64,000 nt of DNA from Russula earlei (Eukaryota; Basidiomycota; Agaricomycetes; Russulales; Russulaceae): positions 1 to 64,000 of the forward strand of contig JAGFNK010000051.1 of NCBI GenBank assembly GCA_025769875.1, in the 5' to 3' direction. The position numbers and the translations under genes were made by a program. Positions 33,754 to 44,013 of the stretch are shown here, piece after piece. Positions within the stretch are counted from its first letter, which is position 1; the number at the start of each line of letters is the position of its first letter. Under the pieces are notes generated by a model. It was not told the DNA's origin. It was given only the letters and a program-made list of their open reading frames with translations, and did no database searches.

Positions 33754-34580
33754 TGTTACGAACCAAGGCCAGGTCCTGGCCATAGATTGTCCTATTTTAC
33801 TCAAGAGAGACCTCTCTCACTTTGCATTGCCAACTCCCTTCCATTTTCTGGGCTATCCCTCCTGTGGTACAAGATATCGCTATTGCAAAGGCACTATAAC
33901 ACAACCAGGCACCCATTTTTTAATCGGGTAATCATTGCGTGGCAGCCACATGGTCACCCAGCCACCAAGAACCTGAAACAGCAGCACAAACTCTTAGAAA
34001 CTGTTGCATAACTCATCTGACATCATCAAGGCTCCAATGACATCATGGCTGACTGAGCAACTCCACAGTGACCTCATAGGCTCACTAAGCGCTCCACAGT
34101 GACATCATAATGGTGTCATCGCTTCACAATGATCAGTAATGCGCTCAGTAAGCCTGAAACTTGACACAAGCAAGTTTATGCCTCTGTAGTCCTATTGGAT
34201 GGTACCAAAGAGTCTAGAATAGTCCCAGTTCTTTGTAATCGACCCTGTACACTGTATATAAGCCCCAATGAAGCATGGCAGTCGTCAGACTGTCCATTTG
34301 TGATACTCTCATCTTCCTGGGTACTCCCCTGTGACCGCTCAGTCTAAAGTCCTCCCTTGTCTTCAAGGTACTCTTCAACAACTGCCTTGTATAAAGCCCT
34401 CGCTGCACTGGCCTCTACTCTTCACCTCTGCCTTCTGCAACACATACCAGTCCCCATCTGGTATCTCCTAGTCGTTTGGCTTGTCCTCTTGTTCAACGCT
34501 GTTTACACCGCATACCGTCTGTTCCAACCCTTGCCCACCTGCTCCTGAGTCCTTAGTGATCAGCAGTATGTGTCTTGACA
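33754..34580 (+). repeat. Solo LTR, 827 bp, in the plus-strand chromovirus
   Basis: TGTTACGAACC...GTCTTGACA, TSD AATGC at 33749-33753 and 34581-34585. TATATAAGC at 34255 and the following CAGACTGTCCATTTG relate it to the 965-bp LTR family. The uninterrupted site in the minus copy confirms the borders. Confidence 0.92.
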
Positions 34581-34585
34581 AATGC

Positions 34586-35900
34586 TCCAAAGTGATTCCA
34601 CCGCTTTGCAGATGTCTTCTCAGAAGAGAAGTCCCAGAGGTTCCCACCACCAAGGGAACCAGATATGCAGATAGAGCTGTTACCTGATGCACCAAAAGAG
34701 CTAAACTGCAAAGTGTACCCCCAAACATGAGATGAACGAGAATACCTCAAGAAATTCCTAGCTGATGAAGTAGAAAAGCGATACATCACTCCAGGTCCAT
34801 CCAGCTACACATCTCCATTGTTCTTCATTGGCAAGAAGGACAACAAGGAGAAGAGGATCATTGTAGACTATTGACAACTAAATCAGTGGACCAGACAAGA
34901 CAATGAACCTTTACCACATCTGGAACAAGAGGTGGAAAGACTTCGAGGGAAAAAGGTGTTCTCCAAGTTCAATATATGATGGGGATACAATAATGTGTGA
35001 CTGGCAGAAGGAGATCGCTGGAAGGCAGCCTTCAAGACACCATATGGAACCTACCTGCCCAATGTCATGTATTTTGGGCTCAAGAACACACCAGCCTTCT
35101 TTACTAGGCTGATGAGAAGAGACTTTGGTGACTGGCTGGACCAATGGGCGGAATACACTGTCAACTATCTGGATGACTTTGGAATTGCCACGGGGGACAG
35201 TCATGAACAACTAGAGATCCACGAGCAATGCATCAGAGAGCTACTCATGCTGATGCAGAAGAAGTCATACTTCCTGAAACCCAAGAAGTGCCAGTTCATG
35301 GTGTGGAAACTGACCATGCTGGGGTGGGACATAGATGAAGGGAAGATGAAGATTGAGGCCTCCAAGGTCCGAGGAATCACGGACTGGCCTAGGGAAATCA
35401 AGGATGTACACAGAGTACGCAAAGTTATGGGAGTCCTCAGTTACAATAGGGCTTTCATTTGAGGATTCAGTCAGATTGCTCGACCCATTATTGCCTTGAC
35501 AAAGAAAGGGGTGCCATTTGAATGGACCCAAGAATGCAAATATGCTCTGGAATGACTTATCCAGATAGTATCTTCCGACCCCATCCTGCTCCATCCTGAT
35601 GAGGAGTGACCCTTTGAACTGGAAGTAGACGTGTCCAATTATGCTATTGGAGCAGTACTATTCCAGAAGGACGAACAAGGAAAGAGGAGGCCAATAGGTT
35701 ACTTCTCCACAGCCTTGAAACAAGCAGAAAAGAACTATGACATATGGGACAAAGAGTTCTTAGTCATGGTGTGAGCCTTGAAGCACTGGAGACACCTGCT
35801 CATGGGAGCAAAGCATAAGGTGGTGGTCTATACAGACCATGTGAACCTGTTGCATTACCGACACCCTCAGTGAATAAACGGTCAAGTAGCAAGATACATT
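34586..35900 (+). pseudogene. Chromovirus Pol: RT and RNase H (plus copy)
   Basis: YFGLKNTPAFF, VNYLDDFGIATGD near 35160, MLGWDIDEGKM and RNase H pieces (FELEVDVSNYAIGAVL, YTDHVNL). Numerous TGA codons (34729, 34874, 35461, 35554, 35608, 35775, 35871). The minus copy has CAA at the site matching 35871. Confidence 0.88.
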
Positions 35901-35909
35901 ACCTTCTTA

Positions 35910-37123
35910 GCAGACTTTGACTTAGAACTGAAACACCAGGCAGGGGCAAGGAATACAGCAGATGCCCTGTCTAGGAGACCTGACCTTGACAATGGACAAG
36001 GGGATAAAGAAGAAGTGGTCGCGCTACCTGACCACCTTTTTATTCAAGTAATGCATACTACTGCATTGGAAGAATGGATAAAGAACCAACAAGGGGAAGA
36101 AAGACACCAATTAAAGTTACTGATTGGGTACAGAGACACCAACTGGAGAAGTGACATAGCTTATGGTGGAAGAATGAAGCCTTGGTGGTTACAGGTGACG
36201 AAGGGACCCACAGGACATTACTGGAACAGTATCATGACAGTCCCACAGCAGGACACCCTGGGAAAGCTAAAACATTACTGGGAATGATGTGATACTACTG
36301 GTGGCCCACCATGAGACGCTTTGTCGACTGATATGTGGAAGGATGCACAATTTGCCAAAGTAACAAGTCAAACACTCATCCAAGTCGACCTCCCCTGTAT
36401 CCCATACCACCAGAAGAAGGGGCTACTCCCTTCTCGACTGTCAGCATGGACTTTGTGGTCAAATTGCCGAAGTTGAAAGGATATGACAGTATATTGACTG
36501 TCACTAACCACGATTGTACTAAAGGTGTCATCCTGCTTCCTTGCAAGGAAGAGATGGATGCAGAAGAGCTAGCACAGCTCTACAAGGACAGAATATTCCC
36601 CTTTGTGGGAGTACCAAGCAAGATTATATCCAATTGAGACAAACTAATAAGTTCCAAGTTCATTAGGGAACTTTGCGACCAGCTGCATATCAAACACAAT
36701 ATCAGCACCGCCTACCATCCCCAGACAGATGGACAATCAGAAAGAATGAATCAGACGATGGAAACATCACTCAGGATCTTTTGCAACCACCAACAAGATG
36801 ATTGGGTGGACTGGCTGCCTCTGGTGCAATACATGATGAATTCTAACGTTTCAGAGACAACCAAGCAGTCCCCTTTCTTCTTATGGATGGGCTTTATGCC
36901 CAAGGCACACCAGCCAAATCAGGGAAGCAAGATACCAAGAATAGACAATTGGAAAGTCCGAATCCAGGAAGCGAGATCACAGGCACAAGAAGCAATGAAG
37001 ATCGCTTCCCTAATGTGGAAGCAAAGAAGCAGTTTCCAACCTTATCAGAAAGGAGAAAGGGTATGGCTCAACAGCACCAACCTAAAAATGACACATCCTA
37101 CAGTGAAACTATGCCCAAAATGA
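35910..37123 (+). pseudogene. Chromovirus Pol: integrase (plus copy)
   Basis: CTICQSNKSNTHPSRPP zinc-finger end, MDFVVKLPKLKG, an altered SN-stop where the minus copy has SDRDK (36637), then HPQTDGQSERMNQTME. A frame change near 36125 scrambles about 60 codons. Otherwise collinear with 14195-15433. Confidence 0.88.
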
Positions 37124-37147
37124 TATGGGCCCTTTGAAATCACAGAG

Positions 37148-38690
37148 GTGATCAGCCCAGTGACATACAGATTGGATCTCCCTAGCTGCTGGAGGATCCA
37201 TAATGCATTTCATGCATCCTTATTGACACCTTCCAAGGAGACAGAGGAGCATGGGGCCAACTACACCAATCCAGAAGCAGAATTGGTGGAAGGAGAAGAG
37301 GAATATGAAGTAGCAATGATTTTAGGTTTGAGATGAACTGGAAGGAGGAAACAACTGGAGTATCAAGTCCGGTGGGAAGGATACTCTGAAGCCCATGACT
37401 CTTGGGAGCCAGTAGAGAACATCAAGGCATCTAGACTAATAGAGGAATACCACAGAAAGAACCCCGCTGCCATACAGGTTATAAAAGTCCAGCAAAAGAT
37501 GCCCTCTACTTCCTCATCCCCATATCGTCACTCACAAATGTCCCAAACTCCCACTAATGAAATCGTTCCCCAATCTGACCTCTCTGGTGCAGAGGGGCCA
37601 CTTGAAATCACCACTCCTGATGCTTCCCTCCTCACCTTCTTCCAAGGGATGGATGAACATAGCACTGGAGAAGGAGAAGCAGACATGTGTCCCCTCAAAT
37701 TTGGACCCCCTGCTGACCAAGTCAACGCTCAGCCTGGGGACTGGGATGTGATGTCCCCTACCAGCACTCTTGACCAGGTTGCCCACCCTGGAGAGCCTTG
37801 GGTACAATGGGATGCTGACAGACACCACACAGGGATTGACATCCCTGATGGTATGACTTGGGGCAACAAACCGGCCAGGCATGTGGCCTATGACATTGTT
37901 TTGGGAGAGCCAAGAGTGAGGGGGAAGAATGGAGAAGGCCATGCAGACTATGGCAAGATCCTCCAGGCAACCCCTTGTTACAACCTCTATAACTATGGCC
38001 AAGACGAACACGATTTAGACTGCTTTGACCCAGAGAGGCAGTTCGATGGGCGCTGGAGACAGACCCTCTACCTGCTAGGTGACTATGGGCTGCAGGCAGA
38101 GCTTTACTGCCTAGACCACCTCTACACCCAACAAGAAATGTTGGAAGCTAACTATAAGGTGCTCGAAGAAGAGGAGAAGCAGCTGTGCTACAAGCTCAAC
38201 AAATACCTAGCCAAGAAGCGAGGAGTAGAGAGAGGCAGGGCTGAAGCCAAGGAGAGAATGGCGGCAGCCAAAGTACACTCATGTTGCTGGGAGTTCATTG
38301 AAGCAGGCTGTAGCCAGGGAGAAACCCCTCCAGGTATCTGGGCTGAAGAACTCCTCACCAACTACCGGGCAGGGCAGCCCATTCCCCCTTTACCCATCTT
38401 CGTCCCTCAGCTGCCTTTGGCAGACATCACTCAGGGGTATGATACCTCTACCCCAGAACCAGTAGCAGCCAGCCCTGCACCTACGACGGTGCAAGGGTAT
38501 TCAGGGGAGGAGATTGACATTCTCCAAAACATGTCCAGTATGTGCCTTCGAGGAGGGGCAGATTGGAAGCATCACCAAACCCTTCCCTCCATCTACTACC
38601 ACTCCTATAGCAGCAGTGGAGAAGCATCTACTGCGACAGCTGAGTTCATTCCCAAGCCTCAGCAACTGAACATGATAGAAGGGAGGAGGA
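37148..38690 (+). pseudogene. Chromovirus Pol: chromodomain and C-terminal extension (plus copy)
   Basis: Chromodomain at about 37300-37460 (YEVAMILGLR, stop, then YQVRWEGYSEAHDSWEPVENI). With no stop in between the same frame runs through the Ser/Pro linker into the extension: a 400-codon open stretch 37499-38701 with the coiled-coil LEEEEKQLCYKLNKYL. This proves that the extension is fused to Pol in the ancestor. Interrupted by the 480-bp solo LTR and resumed at 39181. Confidence 0.88.
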
Positions 38691-38695
38691 AGAGG

Positions 38696-39175
38696 TGTTG
38701 AGATCTGCACTGCCCAGAGTCTCAGGTGTGTTGTGATGTGATCACAACTCGGATGCGCTGACGCGTCGGATCACCCGGACCGGGCATCACCGGCTCAGCT
38801 CATACGCTGCAGCACATGTTAGTTACATTGATAGAGTGATTTAGAACAATCGGTAGCTACTTACAACTGATCCTCGGACTTACTTAGTGATCCGTGATGG
38901 TAGTTAACTGTACTGCATCTAGTGGTGGTCTCAGGTACTTAAGAACGCCACAAAGTACGTAGATCACTTCAGTTTTGTGTCAACCAAACTGAAGTGAGTA
39001 TTTACACTATGACATCTTATCTCACAGTACTAACGACGCGTTGTAGCTATTGTCTGATAGGTACATTATTTATATGAGTTTTGTGTCAACCAAACTGAAC
39101 TATTGTCTGATAGATCTGCCTGCGATCTTATCATCTGCTGCTATCTAATCACACATACTGCGTCTATTTTCAACA
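38696..39175 (-). repeat. Solo LTR, 480 bp, copia-like
   Basis: TGTTGAGATC...TTTTCAACA, TSD AGAGG at 38691-38695 and 39176-39180; the minus chromovirus shows the empty site. Two dyads CAGTTTTGTGTCAACCAAACTG lie near 38970 and 39080, an arrangement like the LTR at 3829-4261. Strand assigned only by analogy with that LTR. Confidence 0.88.
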
Positions 39176-39180
39176 AGAGG

Positions 39181-39687
39181 AACCGATGCAAGTATTGTGG
39201 CAAGGTGGGACACTTCAATAAGTACTGTCCATTGCCCCACCAATATTGCCACAACCAATTGGCAGCAGACGCTGCCTCACATTGCGTGGTACCTCCCTAT
39301 CATTGTTCCTACGCACCTGTCAGATCGTGCCCTTTCCACTGAGGATGGGAACTGGCACACCCAAGCAGGAAGAGGAAGTCCAACCAGGAGAGGGAGGACA
39401 TTGCTAACCTGCGCATCCTGCAGGTAGCAAAAGGAGAAGGATCCAGGACCTTTCAAGAACCTTTCACTACGACCCCTCTCCGCTCCGACACACCCCCAGT
39501 CAGGAGGTTACCCAGGGACTCTGACAGACTCCCACAGATCATGTCTCCTTCAGCCATCGCTGAGGAGTCAGAGGCGATAGTGGCCTCAGCATTGGCTGCC
39601 TATGAGGCAGCAGAAGAAGGCCGATACACCTTCACCGTGTCACCTCCTCCTCTTGATGATGATGATGGCGTTGACCCCACCACTTGA
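39181..39687 (+). pseudogene. Chromovirus Pol extension end with CCHC knuckle (plus copy)
   Basis: CKYCGKVGHFNKYC followed by HQYCHNQL, Cys/His-rich and basic segments, TGA at 39340 and about 39685. At the latter site the minus copy has CAA. Polypurine tract GAAGGAGGGGTAA precedes the 3' LTR. Confidence 0.85.
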
Positions 39688-39734
39688 TTTTAGAATCGTT
39701 GGTGTGTGGGACCACCAATCTGAAGGAGGGGTAA

Positions 39735-40355
39735 TGTTACCAAGTGGTTTGGGGTCCAGAAGATGCCAGAACACCTGAACTATGGACTGCACCATTTGCA
39801 TCATGCATGCGTCAGATCTTGATCGTTTATGCTCGTTGATATCGCGTTCGGAACGCATTGATCGTATCTTTCTGAAGATGTATTGAAGAAGCAATGAGTA
39901 GCATTGCTTCTGTTCCAGATGTTCCTGTACTGCCACGTACGTCGCTTCCTTGATTAGGAAAGTACTTATGACACTGAGATTGCTACTAGGGAAGCACTTA
40001 ATGCTTCCAGCACTGAGATCGTTTACATAGAAGCAACCTCACTTCTATGAGCTGCCTCTTGCTTCTATAGCACCAACCAGTACTACAGTAGCACAAACCT
40101 TATCCCTGTAGGGCTATATAAAGCCCCCAGTCTGTAGCAGTTGAGCCCTAAGCTCGACTTAGTTTGCCAATCCCAAACAGTTGACTCCTACCCCATCTGC
40201 AGAGCCCCTCTCATCCTGTTGCCATACTCCTGAAGGACCTAACACTCCTTCCCCTCCACAAGTATTGCTTGCTTGACTGAAGCATATCTGCATTGGTAGG
40301 ACACGTTCATAGACGCATCCATTGATCTTACTTAAGGCACTTTGGAGCCTTAACA
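39735..40355 (+). repeat. 3' LTR of the plus-strand chromovirus
   Basis: 621 bp, retains several CG sites lost from the 5' LTR and vice versa. Confidence 0.92.
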
Positions 40356-40360
40356 CCAAA

Positions 40361-41981
40361 GCAACACAGCACCTTTGCCTTCCACATAGATTGTGTTATC
40401 AGCAGTTTTCACAGGGGATCTTTTGTGTGGCAAAGCCAGCATATACTCTATAAAATCATTTATTTCGAAGGTGAAGTGTGCTGATGTGCCAGAGTCTAGG
40501 AGCCATAAGGATCCCATTTTACTCAAGTCGTGCTTTCCTCTACATCTCAAACAATTTTTGTTACATTCACTTTGAAGGGAAGTAGTCCCTTCACTAATTT
40601 GTACATTGTATGATACAAGTGAACACTTATTAGACATATCTAGCCCGCTTTGGGGCTGGGGAGATGCTAAAAGGTTCTTTAGCGAGTGAAAGGAGAGAGG
40701 GAGGCACATGCATGCTTCATTATCTTTGGGGTCGCTGCCCCAATCAAGCGGTTCATCTGACGGGGTCGGAGCATGCTGAGGGGTGGCAGCACCTTCTGGG
40801 ATACCTTCATATATGTCAAATAAATCCAACATGTTTGTTTGCACAAAGTCACCATTGACCTGGTCCATAGGCTCAGGGACGGGCGACAGTAGTTTGACTG
40901 CACTTGACGAGGCAGCAGATTGAGTCAAGATCCACTGCTCGAGGGTCTTGACTGTCTGTATAGTGGGAGTTACCCCAAGATTGTCAGCAAGATCAAGCAC
41001 TTTTTTTAAGGCCTTATAAGGGCCGTGAGTGCGTTTGCGAGGGTCAGTCGCAGTAGGGATGGTACATTGTTGGATCCCCGAGGGACCCAGATGGGCGATA
41101 GTGGTAATGGTCGGGAGTGGGAGTGCAGCAACATCCGCAATGTGGGAGTGTCCGGGACTATGGCTGTGATTGGCCTTCTCCTTGCCTTTCCCTTTTCTTT
41201 TGCCACTGCACTTACCGTGCTGGCACTTGTCCTCATCTTCATCACGCTTGGGCTTATTGCCCTGCTGCTGATTGGAGAAGGAGGGGTCACCATGCTTGCG
41301 CTTGACAGCTGAGAGCTTCTGCATGCTGTGTTTTTTGTTTGTTCCACGATTCATCTCAGTTTGATATTGAGAGACAATAGACTCTCACACATCCTTTGGG
41401 CTAAGATCGGCTAGATCATAGTTCTGAGTGACGATGTGGACCAACATTTCCCATTTTGGGGGAATAGCGGCAAGCATGATGAGCACCTGTAAGGCGTCAG
41501 GAATGATAAGGGAGGATGCGGTGAGACGCTGGAACACAGCATGTATCCGATCCATTTGTGGGCCAGGATGCTGGCTCGGGTTAATGTGAATTGAAATGGC
41601 TTCTTTGAAGTCCTTATAGATGCTAGTGGTGGTCGCCATACCATAAAGGGTTTCTAGGCGATTCCAGATTGTTTTGGCATTATCCAAGGACGTAAGATCC
41701 TGTTGGATCGCAATGCTAGATCTGAGGACCATATGGCCAACTGCCATATCATTCCCTTTGTTCCATTCTTTCACAGCTGCCAGTGCGACAGCCTGGGCAG
41801 CAATCTCTTTGGGAAGAGGCACCTGGGGAAGTGCAGGGACGATTGGCAGATCAAATGTGCCATTGCAATAACCCCACAGTCCAATGGACATGAGGTAGGC
41901 TTTCATTGCCTTTGACCAAATACCATAGTTAGCACCATCAAGGATGGGGACAACAGGGGCAGAGGGTTGAGATGATGACAT
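40361..41981 (-). pseudogene. Copia-2 Gag and start of protease
   Basis: ATG at 41981 opens MSSSQPSAPVVPILDGANYGIWS, the DUF4219/UBN2-like start of copia Gag. A TGA near 41385 (DV-stop-ESIVSQYQ, apparently Arg before) splits it. The second block 40361-41354 has a His/Cys patch but no classic knuckle, acidic stretches, CLRCRGKHDLSKMGSLW and the protease motif WLLDSGTSAHF. It is cut by the chromovirus at 40360 and continues at 30341 on the other side. Confidence 0.88.
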
Positions 41982-42129
41982 AATAGCTGTTAGAAAGGAG
42001 CTTAGAGGTTGTCAGTAAGAGTATTGTATTCAAACAAGCCGACATAGTCTCCCCTTAGGGTAGACTAGCTCACCGCAGCATGCAGGCTTCAGGGATGCTT
42101 CACCATCATTGCAGCCGATGAAGGCGCAT

Positions 42130-42149
42130 GGCTTGCAGGGCCCATAACC
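42130..42149 (-). other. Primer binding site of copia-2 (half-tRNA-iMet type)
   Basis: Sense GGTTATGGGCCCTGC next to the 5' LTR, identical in its core to that of the leftmost copia. Confidence 0.75.
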
Positions 42150-42534
42150 TGTTGCACAGCATAGAGCACAGCTAACAGGCCAAGCAACCCACCTTAGAGG
42201 TTGTGCTAATGCTCAAGTGATATTGGGGTGTAGAGCAATGTGTGTACTTGTCTACATGTATGGTATTTATACCTCTATGACCCAGGGCTGTTCCTAAGTC
42301 CAAAAGAGGTGACTACAGGTGTCCACTATATCGCGCACTCAGTGACGTGTGATGTGGAAACGTTCTAGATGCAGCATAAGGCTGCATCTTGTGATAGATA
42401 GCATAGTATGTGTAGCCCTATTGCCATAAGCGCATATGCTAAAGTTCTGTCTAACACGTAACATCTATGAGCAGATCTTGAACCTTGTATGAAGGTCTTC
42501 ACCTTCTTTGATCCGTTCGGGTTCTGGTTCAACA
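42150..42534 (-). repeat. 5' LTR of copia-2
   Basis: 385 bp, TGTTGCACAG...GGTTCAACA in plus reading, followed by TGACA. Confidence 0.92.
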
Positions 42535-42695
42535 TGACATACTCACCAACTTCTCCAGCCCTTAACTTATCATCCCCTGGGTATTCACCAACTAGCCTAT
42601 GGTACTTGCCAACATCACCATCATTTTTACCTACATCCCCACACTATTTGCCACAGTCACCATCCTTCAGTCCATCCTCTCTGCAATACTCCTCC
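42535..42695 (+). pseudogene. Captured RPB1 fragment, part 2 (CTD heptads)
   Basis: Directly at the repaired junction the frame reads YSPTSPALNLSSPGYSPTS and then at least five degraded heptads (YLPTSPS, FLPTSPH, YLPQSPS, FSPSSLQ). Compared with the YSPTSPS consensus, most substitutions are those expected from C-to-T change: Ser TCG to Leu TTG twice, Pro CCG to Leu CTG, Arg CGG to Trp, Arg CGC to His. Two (CTA, TTA) are outside CpG. After about 42690 the frame becomes Leu/Pro-rich without heptads. Confidence 0.78.
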
Positions 42696-43904
42696 TTCCA
42701 ACCCTTGCTTTCCCTTTCATTTACCTCTTGGTCACCATGTACATTTCTTTCCTGCCTTCCATTTGCCTCACTACCACTCCCCACTCACCTCTGCCCTTCT
42801 TTGTGTCTTGCTCCCACTCCCAACCAGCCTTGTCCACCTTTCATCCTCTCCAACAAATTTGGACACATAACACATCCTTATCACCTCCTCACTCATTTCT
42901 ACCTCACTTCCCCCTTCATTCTCTGCCACCCTTGTCATCACTCCCCACCCATCACCTTTCAAGTGGGCCCTTGTTGCGCCATTGCCTTTCATCACCTTTC
43001 CACCTCCTCTTGCCATTTCTTTTACCATTGGATCACCCATCTCAGCTCAAGCCCAACACCTCCTCCCACTCACCTCACATGTGCCTCAGTCACATCACTG
43101 TTGCCACCACCGCTGGATGCCTTGTGCTGTTCCCCTTCAGTTGCCTCAATGCTGGTCCTTGGAACAGCAGTAGAAGGAAGGATTCAAATGTTTTGGGGCT
43201 ACAAGGTACAATACCCCAGTCTGACTTCACTTACAATTGTCTCTATTTTCTTTCACCTTATGAATTGCCTTTGTTTCTCTTTTACCTCACACTACTTCCA
43301 CCCACCTCTGATCACTATACTCCACCACCTCAATGAAGTTTCACTCTACACAGCCCGTACACATCTCGCTCCATGTCTCCCTCTTTGTCTATTCTCCCAC
43401 TTCTCTTCCAAAATCACAACATCATCTTTTAGCATAAATACTTAGCACAAACAATGCAAAACAGTGTGTGTTGTGTCCCTCTTGAAAGCTGAAGTCCAAG
43501 CTGCTGCTAAGACTCCCCAAATGTCCCTTCATCATTTTATCTTCTGTTTTCTTCTTCACTTCTCGCTCTGCCCCCAGGCCTTTGCTTTGGACAAAGGCTC
43601 AAGGATTTCCATCTCCTCATTTCCATGTCTGGGGTCTTGCCTCGTTTCTCACCCAGGTATCTGGTCAATGCTGACTTGTCTCAGTCCAACAGCTTTGCTC
43701 CTACTTGTGCTCCCCCAGAGACACCACAAACAATGCAACATCTGCCCTCATAGGAGTGAACCCAAAATGTGCATCCTGCACATTGGCTTTGGAAACTCCA
43801 TCAGCAACATCCTCGCATGTGACCAGCCTCTGGCTCATCTATTGCTGTAACTACCAAAAGGCTGCCGTTGGTAAGTCTAGTCGTCTAGTTGGCTCCCTTG
43901 AAGG
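42696..43904 (+). other. MULE 3' region without recognised gene
   Basis: Pyrimidine-rich, CpG-poor sequence with long stop-poor frames (for example to 43445) composed of Leu/Ser/Pro/His. These may be continued decayed CTD or 3' flanking sequence of RPB1, or low-complexity filler. I see no domain. Confidence 0.35.
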
Positions 43905-44013
43905 CTTCTCCATTATTTTTAATATTTATTCACACTCAACATGTTATGGGTGTAAAATTTGTAAGAATTTCCCTTTACGGAAATGTGAGTTTGGGGGGAG
44001 AGGAAGGACACTT
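43905..44013 (-). repeat. Right terminal inverted repeat of the MULE
   Basis: Contains CAACATGTTATGG, GTAAGAATTTCCC, GGAAATGTGAGTTTGGGGGGAGAGG and ends AAGGACACTT. It matches the left arm in reverse complement with about one change per 5-6 bp. Confidence 0.75.

Larger units (their letters stand above)
30347..40355 (+). mobile_element. Ty3-type chromovirus, plus-strand copy
   Basis: LTRs 30347-30966 (620 bp) and 39735-40355 (621 bp), TSD CCAAA at 30342-30346 and 40356-40360. Same family as the minus copy at 10764-20706 but a longer LTR variant (an extra block around ATGACACTGAGATTGC) and far more stops. It holds solo LTRs at 33754-34580 and 38696-39175. About 20 LTR differences, almost all CG to TG or CA. 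Confidence 0.92.
26807..42534 (-). mobile_element. Ty1/copia element copia-2
   Basis: LTRs 26807-27191 and 42150-42534, both exactly 385 bp, TSD TGACA (26802-26806 and 42535-42539). Gag on minus at the right, pol toward the left, with a chromovirus (30347-40355, TSD CCAAA) in the protease region. Heavily decayed. Confidence 0.92.
6347..44013 (+). mobile_element. Mutator-like element (MULE) enlarged by nested retrotransposons
   Basis: The ends are imperfect inverted repeats: AACTGACCTACCTCTCC on the left (interrupted after 11 bp by a solo LTR) and AAGTGTCCTTCCTCTCC on the right, 14 of 17 identical and followed by a longer matching stretch. A 9-bp duplication flanks them. Removing the nested insertions leaves about 6 kb: a transposase gene (7445-8030, 8989-10144, 24924-26105) and a 3' region with an RPB1-like fragment. 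Insertion sites inside the element are all marked by 5-bp duplications (CCTAC, CTGAC, TGACA) except that of the LTR at 8031. The element is strongly CpG-poor compared with the host DNA to its right. Confidence 0.8.

Noticed and set aside
42489..43445. 318-codon ORF as a complete gene
   Set aside because: The start is LTR sequence, followed by the RPB1-like heptads and then pyrimidine-rich low-complexity translation; no stop simply reflects composition.
9000..43800. Classical RIP as the cause of the mutations
   Set aside because: The diagnostic changes sit mainly at CpG, with CGA codons most affected; I saw no clear CpA-dominated bias, though a proper count was not possible by eye.
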